The notes under the pieces are model-generated. The model saw nothing but the letters and a program-made list of their open reading frames with translations. It was not told the origin of the DNA and did no database searches. A DNA stretch of 64,000 bases, from NCBI GenBank assembly GCA_963732865.1, contig CAVTBC010000004.1, forward strand, positions 186,001 through 250,000. The letters run 5' to 3'. The position numbers were made by a program, and so were the translations under genes. The DNA comes from JADLGL01 sp963732865 (GTDB taxonomy: Bacteria; Pseudomonadota; Alphaproteobacteria; Rhizobiales; Kaistiaceae). This document shows, one piece after another, positions 17,539 through 25,629 of this stretch (positions within the stretch are counted from its first letter, which is position 1; every line of letters begins with the position of its first letter).

Positions 17539-18357
17539 ATGACGGGAAGCGGAGATCCGACGCCGGTTCTCGAAGTCCGGCAAGTGTCGAAATCCTACGG
17601 TGCGATCAAGGCGCTGGACGGTGTCGACCTGTCGGTATCCGCCGGCGAATTCGTCGCCTTGCTCGGTGCCAATGGTGCGGGCAAGACAACGTTGCTGCAA
17701 CTCCTGACCGGCCTGTTCGCTCCCGACAGCGGCACCATCAAAGTGCTGGAACATGACCTGCGCCGCGATGCGATCAAGGCGCTCGGCGGTATCGGCGTCG
17801 TGTTTCAGCAGCAGACGCTCGATTTGGAGCTCAGCGTACGGGCGAACCTGCGCTACCACGCGGATCTTCATGGATTGCCGCGCCGCGTCGCAACGCAAAG
17901 GATCGAGTGGGCGCTGCAACAATTCGGCCTGACCGAGCGCGCCCGCAATCGCGCGCGGACGCTGAGCGGCGGCAATCGCAGGCGCCTCGAACTTGCGCGC
18001 GCGCTGCTGCATCGGCCGCACGTGCTTCTGATGGATGAGGCGACGGTCGGTCTCGATCCCGCCAGCCGCCGTGACATCCTGGATGAAATCGTGCGGCTCA
18101 AATCGACGGAGGCGATCGGCGTCTTGTGGACGACGCATCTGGTGGATGAGATCGTGCGCGCGGACCGGCTTGTTGTCCTGCGTCGCGGCAAGGTGGTCTT
18201 TCGCGGGACGAAAGAAGACCTCCTCAGACGCGAAGGCGGCACCGACTTATCGGCGACCTTGATCAGCCTGATGGGCACGGATGCTTCACCAGCAGCGGAA
18301 CCGTCCGAAACGCCACCGCAAAACCCGCTGATCGACGAAACCCTGGCGAACTTATAG
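17539..18357 (+). CDS. ABC ATP-binding protein of the PQQ-alcohol dehydrogenase system (PedB/LutE-like)
   Basis: A 272-residue ATPase with Walker A GANGAGKT (about 43-50), signature LSGGNRRRLE (about 143) and Walker B LLMDEATVGLDP (about 164), then the H-loop in WTTHLVDE. It resembles ATPases of the PQQ-associated ABC family. It is divergent from the operon that carries the permease and binding protein, and shares their promoter region. Its 3' end overlaps the convergent gene at 18352 by 6 nt. Together with 13748-16861 it forms a complete transporter. Confidence 0.88.
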   Translation: MTGSGDPTPVLEVRQVSKSYGAIKALDGVDLSVSAGEFVALLGANGAGKTTLLQLLTGLFAPDSGTIKVLEHDLRRDAIKALGGIGVVFQQQTLDLELSVRANLRYHADLHGLPRRVATQRIEWALQQFGLTERARNRARTLSGGNRRRLELARALLHRPHVLLMDEATVGLDPASRRDILDEIVRLKSTEAIGVLWTTHLVDEIVRADRLVVLRRGKVVFRGTKEDLLRREGGTDLSATLISLMGTDASPAAEPSETPPQNPLIDETLANL

Positions 18358-18927
18358 CGGGCCCTTGTTGGGCAAGGTCACCGCCGGCATGTCGTTGAAG
18401 GTGAGATTGAATTCGGTCGGATCGAAATTGGTGGCCTGACCGGTCCCGCCTGGATTGCCGTTCAGATTTGCGTTCTGGGCGTCCTCGGTATCGTCACGCT
18501 GAGTCTGATCGATTGTTCCCTGAACCTCCTGACCGTCATCCAGCAGATTCTGGGCGCCATCGGCGGCGTCGGCGAGGGGGGCGGTGTAGGCGAGCTGATA
18601 GCTCCTTGGATGCCCGTCGGGCACGTTGTTTTCGTCCAGTTTCTCAACCCAGAGGTAGATCGCGCCGGCATCGCCAGTGAACTGGTCCGGTTCCACAACG
18701 CGCGTCGCCACCAGCGAGAAACGCTCGGGCAGCCAATCGTTGCTGGGCCAACCCCGCACGGCGCTGATGGCAAAATAGCTGGCGACGAAGAAGGCGCCGG
18801 TGATGACGATCGCGGCCCCCTTGATCCACCAGCGCCAGCGCGACACGAGGTTCAGGCTGAGCAGTAGCACTGCGATCATGACGTAGGCAGCAACCGCGGC
18901 GATGATGGTCCCGATCGGCATGGCCAC
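18352..18927 (-). CDS. membrane protein of unknown function in an ExbB/ExbD-like operon
   Basis: A 191-residue protein with two N-terminal transmembrane segments (about 5-24 and 36-58), then a periplasmic region with a DAGAIYLWVEKLDE segment and an acidic, Gln/Asn-rich tail. No domain is recognised. Its start is immediately next to the ExbD-like gene's stop, so these genes and the ExbB-like gene at 19541 form one operon. A role as the third component of a proton-driven periplasmic machine is inferred from position only. Confidence 0.62.
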   Translation of the reverse strand: MAMPIGTIIAAVAAYVMIAVLLLSLNLVSRWRWWIKGAAIVITGAFFVASYFAISAVRGWPSNDWLPERFSLVATRVVEPDQFTGDAGAIYLWVEKLDENNVPDGHPRSYQLAYTAPLADAADGAQNLLDDGQEVQGTIDQTQRDDTEDAQNANLNGNPGGTGQATNFDPTEFNLTFNDMPAVTLPNKGPL

Positions 18928-19557
18928 CTACTGCGCTCGGCCGCGAGCGCGCTCGACCAACGATACGAAGCGATTGTTGAGATTGGACGGATTGCCGTCC
19001 GCGTCGAGCGTGAATCTGATCGCCGTCTTCTCGTCGCCGCGATGATCGAGTTCGACGGTGCCGTAATAGACCACTTCGGCCTGCGGGTTGATGCGCTGGA
19101 CCGTCACGGTGACCGGCACCGGGTCGACGCCGTTGGCCACATAGTGCTCGACATTCACCACATACTCGCCTGGCACGATGCCGCGAAGCGTGACGATTTC
19201 CTGGTTCAGCGGGTTCTCGATCCTGACGCCGTTGACGACAAGCGTGTCGCGGTAATTGCCGCGATCGTCGCGGTCCAGGCTCAGGAACCCGGCTTCGAGA
19301 TTGCGGTACCAAACGATGTTGCCAGACGGGTCCTGGACGTAGGTGTCGATGTCGTCCGGATTGCCGTCCGGCCAACTCACCGTGATGATGTACTGGGCGT
19401 TGAGCTGGACGGTGCCGGCGAGGGCGTCCGGGCGGATGAGCGAAAAGGAGATGAACACCATGATGGCAAAGCCCATCAGGATGTTCAGAAGGATGTCGGT
19501 GAAGGGAACGAACGTCCCGTCGTCGTTTCCGCCGAACAGGCTAGACTCTTCGAACAT
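18928..19557 (-). CDS. ExbD/MotB-like anchor fused to a periplasmic beta-sandwich
   Basis: A 209-residue protein. A single N-terminal transmembrane helix has an Asp in PFTDILLNILMGFAIMVF, the position of the proton-carrying acid in ExbD/TolR/MotB. The rest is a beta-sandwich with the DxxDIDTYVQDPSGNIVWY segment and a NVEHYVANG end strand, resembling the DUF2135/YfaP group. It overlaps the ExbB-like gene by 17 nt. The combination suggests a proton-powered complex acting in the periplasm, but the effector is not known. Confidence 0.7.
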   Translation of the reverse strand: MFEESSLFGGNDDGTFVPFTDILLNILMGFAIMVFISFSLIRPDALAGTVQLNAQYIITVSWPDGNPDDIDTYVQDPSGNIVWYRNLEAGFLSLDRDDRGNYRDTLVVNGVRIENPLNQEIVTLRGIVPGEYVVNVEHYVANGVDPVPVTVTVQRINPQAEVVYYGTVELDHRGDEKTAIRFTLDADGNPSNLNNRFVSLVERARGRAQ

Positions 19558-20410
19558 CGCCCTTGGGCTCTAACGTCGGAACGACATACACCTCGGTCAA
19601 TTCCGTGACCTCGTGGAACAGGTCGGCAACGGCCTCGTCGAGGAGGTAGTACTCGAATTTGAGCAGCAGCGCCGTGGTGATGCCGGTGACGGTGACGTTC
19701 AGCGCGATCGCCATGCCGCTGCTCATTCCGGTCAGTGTCTGGCGCAGCGACTGCGCGTCAAAGGCATCGAGCCCGGCAACCGGGATCAGCATCAGGATGA
19801 AGCCGACGGCGGTGCCGAGAAGAGCAAGACGCAGCAGCGATTCCGAAATGAACAGGCCGAGCTTTTCGCGGGAACGAAGCTGATCGGCGAGTGATCGCAG
19901 CAGCAGCGTCTGGTCGAGATGATGTTCGCCGAGAGTGCGGGCCTTGGCGATCAGATTGGCGATGTGGTCGGTGATGATGCCCGGCTCGAGCGCCTGCCCG
20001 GTCGAAGTGATGACCTTGTTGTCGTTGGCGGTGAGAGCGCGACCGCCGGCGGCAATGACCGCATCACGTACCTTGCGCGCGGCGATCAGCTCCTTCGATA
20101 CGATCACCGTCTGGTACAGGCAGTGCGACGTCGTTGCGATGAAGACGGCCAGGATGACCAGAGACATCTTGGTGCGGTCGGTCTCCAGCATGGCCTGGAT
20201 CAGACCAAAATACCAAAGCACCAAGACGCCGAAGACGATCAGTATGTTGACTAGAATCCACTTCAGAACCGGCGTGTAGTCGCGCGACTGCGCGTCCGAT
20301 CCCAGCACAGCGGTCATGAATGACACTGCATTCCCCACAAGTCTCCTGGGCGGTTCTCTTGTAGCCGGACCTTGAAAGATCCCAGCCACCGAGAACTCTT
20401 GAGCCCCCAT
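19541..20410 (-). CDS. MotA/TolQ/ExbB-like proton-channel protein
   Basis: Up to 289 residues with about four transmembrane segments: two near residues 48-92, and two later ones around RLALLGTAVGFILMLIPVAG and GMSSGMAIALNVTVTGITTALLL, the pattern of MotA/TolQ/ExbB proton channels. The start is uncertain. A GTG at 20338 has AGGAG just upstream and an ATG at 20317 is also possible; the longer form is listed. It is first in a three-gene operon with the ExbD-like gene. No TonB or TolA partner lies nearby. Confidence 0.72.
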   Translation of the reverse strand: MGAQEFSVAGIFQGPATREPPRRLVGNAVSFMTAVLGSDAQSRDYTPVLKWILVNILIVFGVLVLWYFGLIQAMLETDRTKMSLVILAVFIATTSHCLYQTVIVSKELIAARKVRDAVIAAGGRALTANDNKVITSTGQALEPGIITDHIANLIAKARTLGEHHLDQTLLLRSLADQLRSREKLGLFISESLLRLALLGTAVGFILMLIPVAGLDAFDAQSLRQTLTGMSSGMAIALNVTVTGITTALLLKFEYYLLDEAVADLFHEVTELTEVYVVPTLEPKGDVRRV

Positions 20411-20670
20411 TTCCCCGGTGCGGTCGGTCTGTTTTCGGCCTTATCCGCAATTGGACCTTGCCGGGCGAAATACCTTTCGTCAACTCAAAGTGCGCTTTTG
20501 AAACCAGTACGCAGCGAAGTTCGGCCTCTGCTCTCCGCCGAGCTCAAGCCGGGCCGAGGGTCTATGGGCCCTAATCTCGAGCGGCCATGCATTCCTCTCC
20601 GAGGACTTCCAGGTCGCTCGGCGCAGGAGTATAGATGTTCATCGAACCTCGCGGGCCCCAAGTGGACAAC

Positions 20671-20832
20671 ATGTCCAAGATTGTCGGGTCAGTTACGGCT
20701 GTGTCGAGTTTGCTGTTTGCGCAGCCGACGTCCGCTTGGATCGCGCCTGACACGCAATCTTTTGCCCGCGCCTTTGCGACCCAACGAGGGTTGGCGACAG
20801 CGCTGGGATATCAACGAACCGGGGAGGTTTGA
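20671..20832 (+). CDS. possible small exported peptide
   Basis: A 53-residue reading frame (MSKIVGSVTAV start) with a signal-like hydrophobic segment ending SAW. It stops 1 nt before the start of the next gene, so coupling is possible. The ribosome site is weak and no family is recognised. The rest of the 423-nt gap at 20411-20833 shows nothing convincing apart from this frame and the ribosome site at 20821-20827. Confidence 0.28.
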   Translation: MSKIVGSVTAVSSLLFAQPTSAWIAPDTQSFARAFATQRGLATALGYQRTGEV

Positions 20833-20833
20833 T

Positions 20834-21781
20834 ATGCGCAGGACGTCGCCAATGGCCAAGGTTGCCACTCTGCTTCTCCGACCGGCGCTGTTCGCCGCCG
20901 CATTGCTGGCGCCCATTGCGGCCATGGCTTTGACGCCGAGCGCGCAATCGAACTACGGCCAAGTCACGCTCCAAGCGGGCTTCCTTCCCGACCCCAGTAC
21001 TGTCCAGGTTCAAGCGGGCGGCACCGTCGATGCGACCACACAAGGGTTACCGGCTGGGTGTACCGGGTTTGTTAGCGACCAGCCGGACTACAAGTTGTTC
21101 TACACGCCGGGCGCCTACAGCCTCTACATCTTTGCCACGTCGTCCGCGGACACGACCCTGATCATCAATGACCCGAACGGGAACTGGATCTGCAACGACG
21201 ATGCAAATGGAAGCCTCAATCCGATGCTGATGTTCAGCAATCCGTCGGGCGGTCGCTACGATATCTGGGTGGGCACATATTCCTCCGGTGGGCTTCAGCC
21301 CGCCACGCTGCAAATCTCCGAGCTCGGCCCGGGCGGCGGTGGTGGTGGTGGCGGTGGTCAGCCTGCAATGCTCAACCCATCGCTGACGCCAAACTTCGGC
21401 ACGCAGAACCTGCTGGCCGGCACCCAGCAGACCGTTCAGCTGACGGCGGGCGGTCCAATCAGTGCCTCGGTCGTCGGCGGCAACTGCAGCGGCTTCGTCA
21501 CCGAGGCGCCTGACTACCGCATAAACTTCCAGAACCTCGCCGGTATCCTGCCGCTGACCTTCAGCGTTCAGTCTTCGGCCGACACCACCCTGGTGGTGCA
21601 CGAGCCGAATGGTACCTGGGCTTGCGATGACGATGGCGGCACGAGCGTCAATCCGGCGGTGCAGGTCAGCATGCCCCAGGCTGGCCAGTACGACATTTGG
21701 GTGGGCACCTATAGTCAGGGGGTCGGCAACCCCAGCGCGACGCTGACAATCACGGCCAACTTGGCCGGCGTCGGGAAGTAG
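20834..21781 (+). CDS. exported protein of two tandem PPC-like domains with acidic loops
   Basis: About 315 residues: a signal peptide (about 1-34) and two homologous beta-sandwich units of about 115 residues joined by a run of glycines. Each repeat holds SSADTTL, a PNGxWxC motif, an acidic loop (CNDDANGSLNP, CDDDGGTSVNP) and the ending YDIWVGTYS. The pattern resembles bacterial pre-peptidase C-terminal (PPC)-type domains, though no peptidase is attached. The two Asp-rich loops could bind calcium or other metal ions; this is inference. The ATG at 20834 has GGGGAGG 7 nt upstream. Confidence 0.7.
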   Translation: MRRTSPMAKVATLLLRPALFAAALLAPIAAMALTPSAQSNYGQVTLQAGFLPDPSTVQVQAGGTVDATTQGLPAGCTGFVSDQPDYKLFYTPGAYSLYIFATSSADTTLIINDPNGNWICNDDANGSLNPMLMFSNPSGGRYDIWVGTYSSGGLQPATLQISELGPGGGGGGGGGQPAMLNPSLTPNFGTQNLLAGTQQTVQLTAGGPISASVVGGNCSGFVTEAPDYRINFQNLAGILPLTFSVQSSADTTLVVHEPNGTWACDDDGGTSVNPAVQVSMPQAGQYDIWVGTYSQGVGNPSATLTITANLAGVGK

Positions 21782-21818
21782 CCCGGCGCTTGCTCGAGAA
21801 CATGGTCGCGAGCGGCAC

Positions 21819-22229
21819 ATGACCGCAAAAGCGTTCATCGCCGGAATGCTGTCGATTGTGGCGTCGGCAGCAATGATTTCTGGCGCGCACGCCGCGGATT
21901 TCGCCCATCTCAGGGGACTGGCCGGGCAATACACCGAATTTGTCCTGGCCGATCCCGCTTTGGACGCCGAGCTCCATGTGATTCTCGGTGACGACTATGC
22001 GAATTTTATGAGCGTGATGCAGGTAACTCTCCCGACAAGGCTCATCGGCGATCGCTACTTGGTCGCCGAAGGGTGCCGGGCTCATGATTGCGGCAATCAG
22101 GGCGGTCTGGTGGTCATCGACCTCGTCGACGGCACGGTGACCGCCCTTCGCCGGGGTCTCTACGGCCAGCTGATCACTCCAGTGTCGGACTTGGACGCCG
22201 CGATCGCAAACTGGTGGGGACAACAATAG
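21819..22229 (+). CDS. Ivy-like inhibitor of lysozyme, exported
   Basis: A 136-residue exported protein with a signal peptide (about 1-25). The mature protein contains YLVAEGCRAHDCGNQGG, matching the YQVMSACKPHDCGSQ loop of Escherichia coli Ivy, whose Cys-flanked His loop plugs the lysozyme active site. The disulfide cysteines and the HDC core are conserved, while the Lys-Pro pair is Arg-Ala. Ivy protects the wall from host or competitor lysozymes. It follows the PPC-like gene by 37 nt on the same strand. Confidence 0.66.
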   Translation: MTAKAFIAGMLSIVASAAMISGAHAADFAHLRGLAGQYTEFVLADPALDAELHVILGDDYANFMSVMQVTLPTRLIGDRYLVAEGCRAHDCGNQGGLVVIDLVDGTVTALRRGLYGQLITPVSDLDAAIANWWGQQ

Positions 22230-22514
22230 GGACAGGCAAGGCCGATCCCGAGCTTGCCGGTGACGGATTTGAGAGTGCTCCGGCCTCTGTCTGGAAATGA
22301 ACTATTGCTGATAGCCCGGGGCACGGATGCCTCAGCGCCGGGCCTTCGTTCGCCGCGCATTTTTCGCCGAGGTTTGGCGAAGTCGCTTCATCTTATCCGA
22401 TTGCTTTCTTCTGTCGCCAAAACGGCAGTCATGATAGTCAAGCAAGGAGCGGAGCTAGGCCCATGCCGGCGTGGCTGCGACCTCGTGAACCATCGGAATT
22501 TGGGCTGAGTTGGC

Positions 22515-22600
22515 GGCGACCGGCGGCGAAATTTCAAGATGCGCCATTTGTCCATCTCTCTCGCCACAAGTCGGACTGGAACGGGCGGTTTGGGAGCCGA
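22515..22600. repeat. strongly decayed copy (D) of the tRNA-Gly-flank repeat
   Basis: Within the 534-nt gap at 22230-22763, a stretch with GGCGGCGAAATTTCAAG followed by GGAACGGGCGGTTTGGGAGCC resembles the flank plus 3' part of tRNA-Gly at 27006-27080. Similarity is weaker than for the copies at 24475 and 25399. The remainder of this gap shows no gene or clear signal. Confidence 0.35.
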
Positions 22601-22763
22601 CAATCGTAGCAGTCACACTTGGAAATTCCCCCCCTTGCAAGGCAGGAGCCCTGACTGCTGAAGGTTCGCAGGCAGGTCGGATGCTCGGGGGTCAAGAAAT
22701 GCGGGCCGCGCTGGGATCGGGCGGATCGCAGGACAACCAATCCGATCCTGGGAGGGAACTATA

Positions 22764-23741
22764 ATGAAGGGATTTGGTGCACTGAGAGTGCTTGCGGTGA
22801 GTTCGGCGCTGGTGGCTGGGCTTGCCGTGGCAGCGAGCGCCCAGACGGGCAGTATCCTTATCGGCGATGGCGTGCGCATTCACCCCGAGAGCATCGCCGC
22901 CATCCCCAATGGCGGCGGCCTGCTGATCGGCAGCACTGCCCAGAACGGCGTCTATCGCTGGAATCCGGGCGATGAGACAGCAACGCCCTGGGTCAGCCTG
23001 GAGAGCATCCAGCGCGGCGGCCGAATCCTGGGCGTCTTCGCCGAAGGCAACAACGCCTGGGTGTGCGCCAACGGCCCAAGTGGGACGGGGTTGGCGATGC
23101 TGGTCGGCTTCGACCTGACCACCGCGACCGAGACCGGACGTTATCCACTACCGGACAACGGCCACGGGGGTGGCTCGTGCAATGACATGGCGGTGAGCGC
23201 CGACGGCACGCTGTTCGTGTCGGAGACCAACGGACGGGGCGCCGGGCGCATTCTCGCGCTGGTGGCGGACAACAACGGCGTGAAGAGCCTCATCACCGTC
23301 ATCGGCTCCAATTCGCTGGGCGGCGTCGATGGGCTCGCCTTCATCGGCGACACGCTCTACGTCAATGACGTGCTGGCCAACAAGCTGTACCGGCTCGATC
23401 TGAACGGCACGGCGCTGATCAGCTTCACGGTGCTGAATGTTGATATGGACCTCGGTCGTCCAGACGGCATGCGCACCACGCTGGACGGCACGGCGCTGCT
23501 TATGGCCGAGGGCGGCGCCAACCGCGTCGACATGGTCACCATCGACGGCGACAACGCCCACGTCACGGTTCTTCAGGACACGGGTCTCACCCAGCCGACC
23601 GGCATCGCTCAGATCGGCAATACCGCCTATGTCGTCGAGTCGCGGTCGGGTGCGGTCGTGAACCAGAACCAGCTGCCGTTTATCGCCAATCCTGCGGCGG
23701 ATCCGGGTCCGTTCTACGCGATCGCTGTTCCGCTTCCATAG
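22764..23741 (+). CDS. exported SMP-30/NHL-like beta-propeller protein
   Basis: A 325-residue exported protein with a signal peptide (about 1-28, ending ASAQ). The body shows SMP-30/gluconolactonase-like propeller features: IHPESIAAIPNGGGLLIGS, CNDMAVSADGTLFVSETN, GGVDGLAFIGDTLYVND and GRPDGMRTTLDGTALLMAEG. Members hydrolyse lactones with a metal ion or act as binding propellers. The GGGAGG site 7 nt upstream supports the start. It has no obvious partner gene. A GC-rich hairpin (23758-23782) follows. Confidence 0.75.
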   Translation: MKGFGALRVLAVSSALVAGLAVAASAQTGSILIGDGVRIHPESIAAIPNGGGLLIGSTAQNGVYRWNPGDETATPWVSLESIQRGGRILGVFAEGNNAWVCANGPSGTGLAMLVGFDLTTATETGRYPLPDNGHGGGSCNDMAVSADGTLFVSETNGRGAGRILALVADNNGVKSLITVIGSNSLGGVDGLAFIGDTLYVNDVLANKLYRLDLNGTALISFTVLNVDMDLGRPDGMRTTLDGTALLMAEGGANRVDMVTIDGDNAHVTVLQDTGLTQPTGIAQIGNTAYVVESRSGAVVNQNQLPFIANPAADPGPFYAIAVPLP

Positions 23742-23744
23742 TCG

Positions 23745-23960
23745 TCACGCCAATCTTGCGGGCGGCGCCAGCCGCCGCCCGCGACCCGCACGCATCTCGG
23801 TGCCGTATTGATAGGCGAGGCGTGCGAGGCGGAAGCTTCCCTTTCGCTTGCAGTCAAAGGCAGCGAAGACGGCGACCGGGTCCGCTTTGACCCAGCGACC
23901 GAACAAGGTGCCGAGCAAGAAGTGGCCGATACGGCGGCGGCGCTCAGTCGCCGTCTTCAT
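23745..23960 (-). CDS. small hypothetical protein
   Basis: A 71-residue reading frame overlapping the end of the DUF768-like gene by 17 nt. Its basic sequence (GHFLLGTLFGRWVKADPVAVFAAFDCKRKG) is not recognised. A strong hairpin at 23758-23782 lies within its 3' end, which argues against it. Confidence 0.3.
   Translation of the reverse strand: MKTATERRRRIGHFLLGTLFGRWVKADPVAVFAAFDCKRKGSFRLARLAYQYGTEMRAGRGRRLAPPARLA
23758..23782. terminator. GC-rich hairpin between convergent genes
   Basis: Ten-bp arms GCGGGCGGCG and CGCCGCCCGC with a 5-nt loop, right after the SMP-30-like gene. No T tract follows, so it may be a factor-dependent or bidirectional stop. Confidence 0.4.
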
Positions 23961-24225
23961 TCTCCATCGCCAGTTGCGACTTGAGTATGTAGGCGTCGAT
24001 GTCGAAATCGGTGCTGTCCGCGGCCGCGGCCTGCACTAGGGGCGGGACGCGCTTCCGCTCCTCCTCGACCTCGAACTTCGAGAAGCCGGCCGCGGCCGCC
24101 TCGGTGAACAGTTTCTCCGTCAGCCGTTCTGCCCGCGCCTCGTGGCTCTCAATGTCGGAATTGGCGCCGGGAGGAACGTTTTCCGCGATCCAGGTCTCGA
24201 CCCACCTCAGGAAGCGCTTGCTCAT
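23944..24225 (-). CDS. small DUF768-like protein
   Basis: A 93-residue acidic protein. The N-terminal FLRWVETWIAENVPPGANSD pattern resembles the rhizobial DUF768 group, small proteins of unknown function. Predicted helical, with no signal peptide. It precedes the small overlapping frame at 23745-23960. It may be a transposed or duplicated small gene, as DUF768 genes often occur in multiple copies in rhizobia. Confidence 0.5.
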   Translation of the reverse strand: MSKRFLRWVETWIAENVPPGANSDIESHEARAERLTEKLFTEAAAAGFSKFEVEEERKRVPPLVQAAAADSTDFDIDAYILKSQLAMENEDGD

Positions 24226-24474
24226 GACTGCCCGCCCAACTCTTGCGTCGTGTTCGGGCCGGTTTTCCTAGCCCGCTGTACCAAGCAAATATACGCAAGG
24301 CGTCCGCGCCGCGCATCCCCTTATGTCGGCCCGATCTATGGTGCCGACCCCTTCAATCAGGGAACTGGGATGGCTGGCTTCGCCCCTAGCCGGGCGCTTG
24401 TCGGGCTTCTTCAGGCACGCCGAGCGGGCGGGTCAATGGCGACGGATTTCAAGCTAAAGCACCAAGCTTCTCGA

Positions 24475-24640
24475 TGTAACCGAGCCAGAACCGAGAGCTC
24501 TTTCGGGCTCCCTGAAGCGCTGGTTCCCGCCTCGTTTCCGGGGCGCCAACCACCTCAGAAACCGCCGTATTCCGAACATTTGCCAAGTGGAGGATTTGGA
24601 GCGGGCGACGAGATTCGATACCCACGACCCGAACGTTGGT
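24475..24640. repeat. tRNA-Gly-flank repeat, copy A
   Basis: Degenerate copy of the segment at 26882-27048, including the tRNA 3' part (24597-24640: TGGAGCGGGCG then a T-arm-like part). Identity is roughly 80 percent by eye over the tRNA-like and adjacent part. It occupies most of the 547-nt gap at 24226-24772; the rest of the gap holds only the promoter region of the next gene. Confidence 0.6.
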
Positions 24641-24772
24641 TGGACGGGACACCCACTTCTAACGTTGCCGAAGGGTCACTCGGGCTTGCTTTCGGTCCGT
24701 GACCGAGCCCGCTCTGGCTGAGCTTGTGTTATTCTCCTCCGCGAGTCGCTGGATAGAGCTGGAGGGCTCAAA

Positions 24773-25327
24773 ATGAGATTTCTGACAAAGATACTGGCTG
24801 GTGTAGCCGTTGCGGCGATGATGACCGGGACGGCGATGGCCGCCGATGCCAATCCGGCGGCCCTGCCCTCGCCCGTACCGACCGTACCACCGCCGACGAC
24901 CAGCTTTGCCTGGGCCGGGCCATATGTGGGCGCGTATGGCGGCTATAACACCCACATCCCGCCGGGAGCTGCGGGGATTCTGGCAGGATACAATTTCAAC
25001 ACCGGCAAGTTCGTAATTGGCATCGAAGCCCAATTCGGCGTGTTCTTTCCAAGTGGGGGAGGCCCTCCCGGCCCAGATGCCGAAGCCTCGATCAACCTGC
25101 GGACTGGATATCTCATCACCGACCGCTTGTTGGCGTACGGTGTCGCAGGGGTCGGAACCGTTTTTTGCTGCGGGTTCCCATACTGGTCCGCGGGCGGAGG
25201 CGCCGAATTCGCCATTGGCAGCAAGATCTCGGTCTTCGCGGAGGCGAGAGCGTTCAATGGTTTCGGTGTGGCACCACCGGTCGGTCTAATGTTGCGCGGG
25301 GGAATCAACCTGCACATAGGGCATTAA
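24773..25327 (+). CDS. Omp25-like outer-membrane beta-barrel protein
   Basis: A 184-residue protein with a signal peptide (about 1-23, ending AMAAD) and an Omp25/OmpA-like barrel: FAWAGPYVGAYGGYN, ILAGYNFNTGKFVIGIEAQFG, LRTGYLITDRLLAYGVAGVG and a final alternating strand ending in LHIGH. Rhizobiales encode many such proteins. A Pro-rich stretch follows the signal peptide. It is transcribed alone with a GGAGG ribosome site 7 nt upstream and a clear rho-independent terminator at 25358. It lies between two repeat copies. Confidence 0.82.
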   Translation: MRFLTKILAGVAVAAMMTGTAMAADANPAALPSPVPTVPPPTTSFAWAGPYVGAYGGYNTHIPPGAAGILAGYNFNTGKFVIGIEAQFGVFFPSGGGPPGPDAEASINLRTGYLITDRLLAYGVAGVGTVFCCGFPYWSAGGGAEFAIGSKISVFAEARAFNGFGVAPPVGLMLRGGINLHIGH

Positions 25328-25357
25328 CTGCTGAGGTTAGTCAGAGGTAGATGCACG

Positions 25358-25384
25358 GCCCCGCTTCGGCGGGGCTTTTCTTTG
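25358..25384 (+). terminator. rho-independent terminator of the Omp25-like gene
   Basis: Stem GCCCCGC / GCGGGGC with a TTCG tetraloop, followed by TTTTCTTT. Confidence 0.85.
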
Positions 25385-25398
25385 TCATCCGTCGCCGC

Positions 25399-25550
25399 TG
25401 TAACCGAGATCCCCTTTTCAGGCCCTCTGAGGCGCCCGTTCGTGCCCCGTTTCCGCGGCTATAATGCCCTCAGAAACCGCGGCGTTCCACCACTTTCGCC
25501 ATGTGGAGGACTTGGCGGGGCGACGCGATTCGAACGGCGATCCCATGTTC
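25399..25550. repeat. tRNA-Gly-flank repeat, copy B
   Basis: Degenerate copy starting at CTGTAAC and ending in a tRNA-like stretch (TTGGCGGGGCGACGCGATTCGAA). It shares extended left-flank similarity with copy A and with the tRNA-adjacent copy C. It fills most of the 302-nt gap before the DUF4340-like gene. Confidence 0.55.
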
Positions 25551-25629
25551 TGCGAGGCCGGAAAATTGCGGTTTGACATGACGCTAGCCTGCGCCGTGAA
25601 ATACGCAATGCGCGAAGCGATGAGCCCTC

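Noticed and set aside
22254..22508. 84-codon frame in the gap after the Ivy-like gene
   Set aside because: No ribosome site, no recognisable sequence, region contains decayed repeat material.
1..24000. lanmodulin or other EF-hand lanthanide protein, and a TonB-dependent receptor, expected in Lut clusters
   Set aside because: No EF-hand loop series and no TonB-dependent barrel were found in the window.
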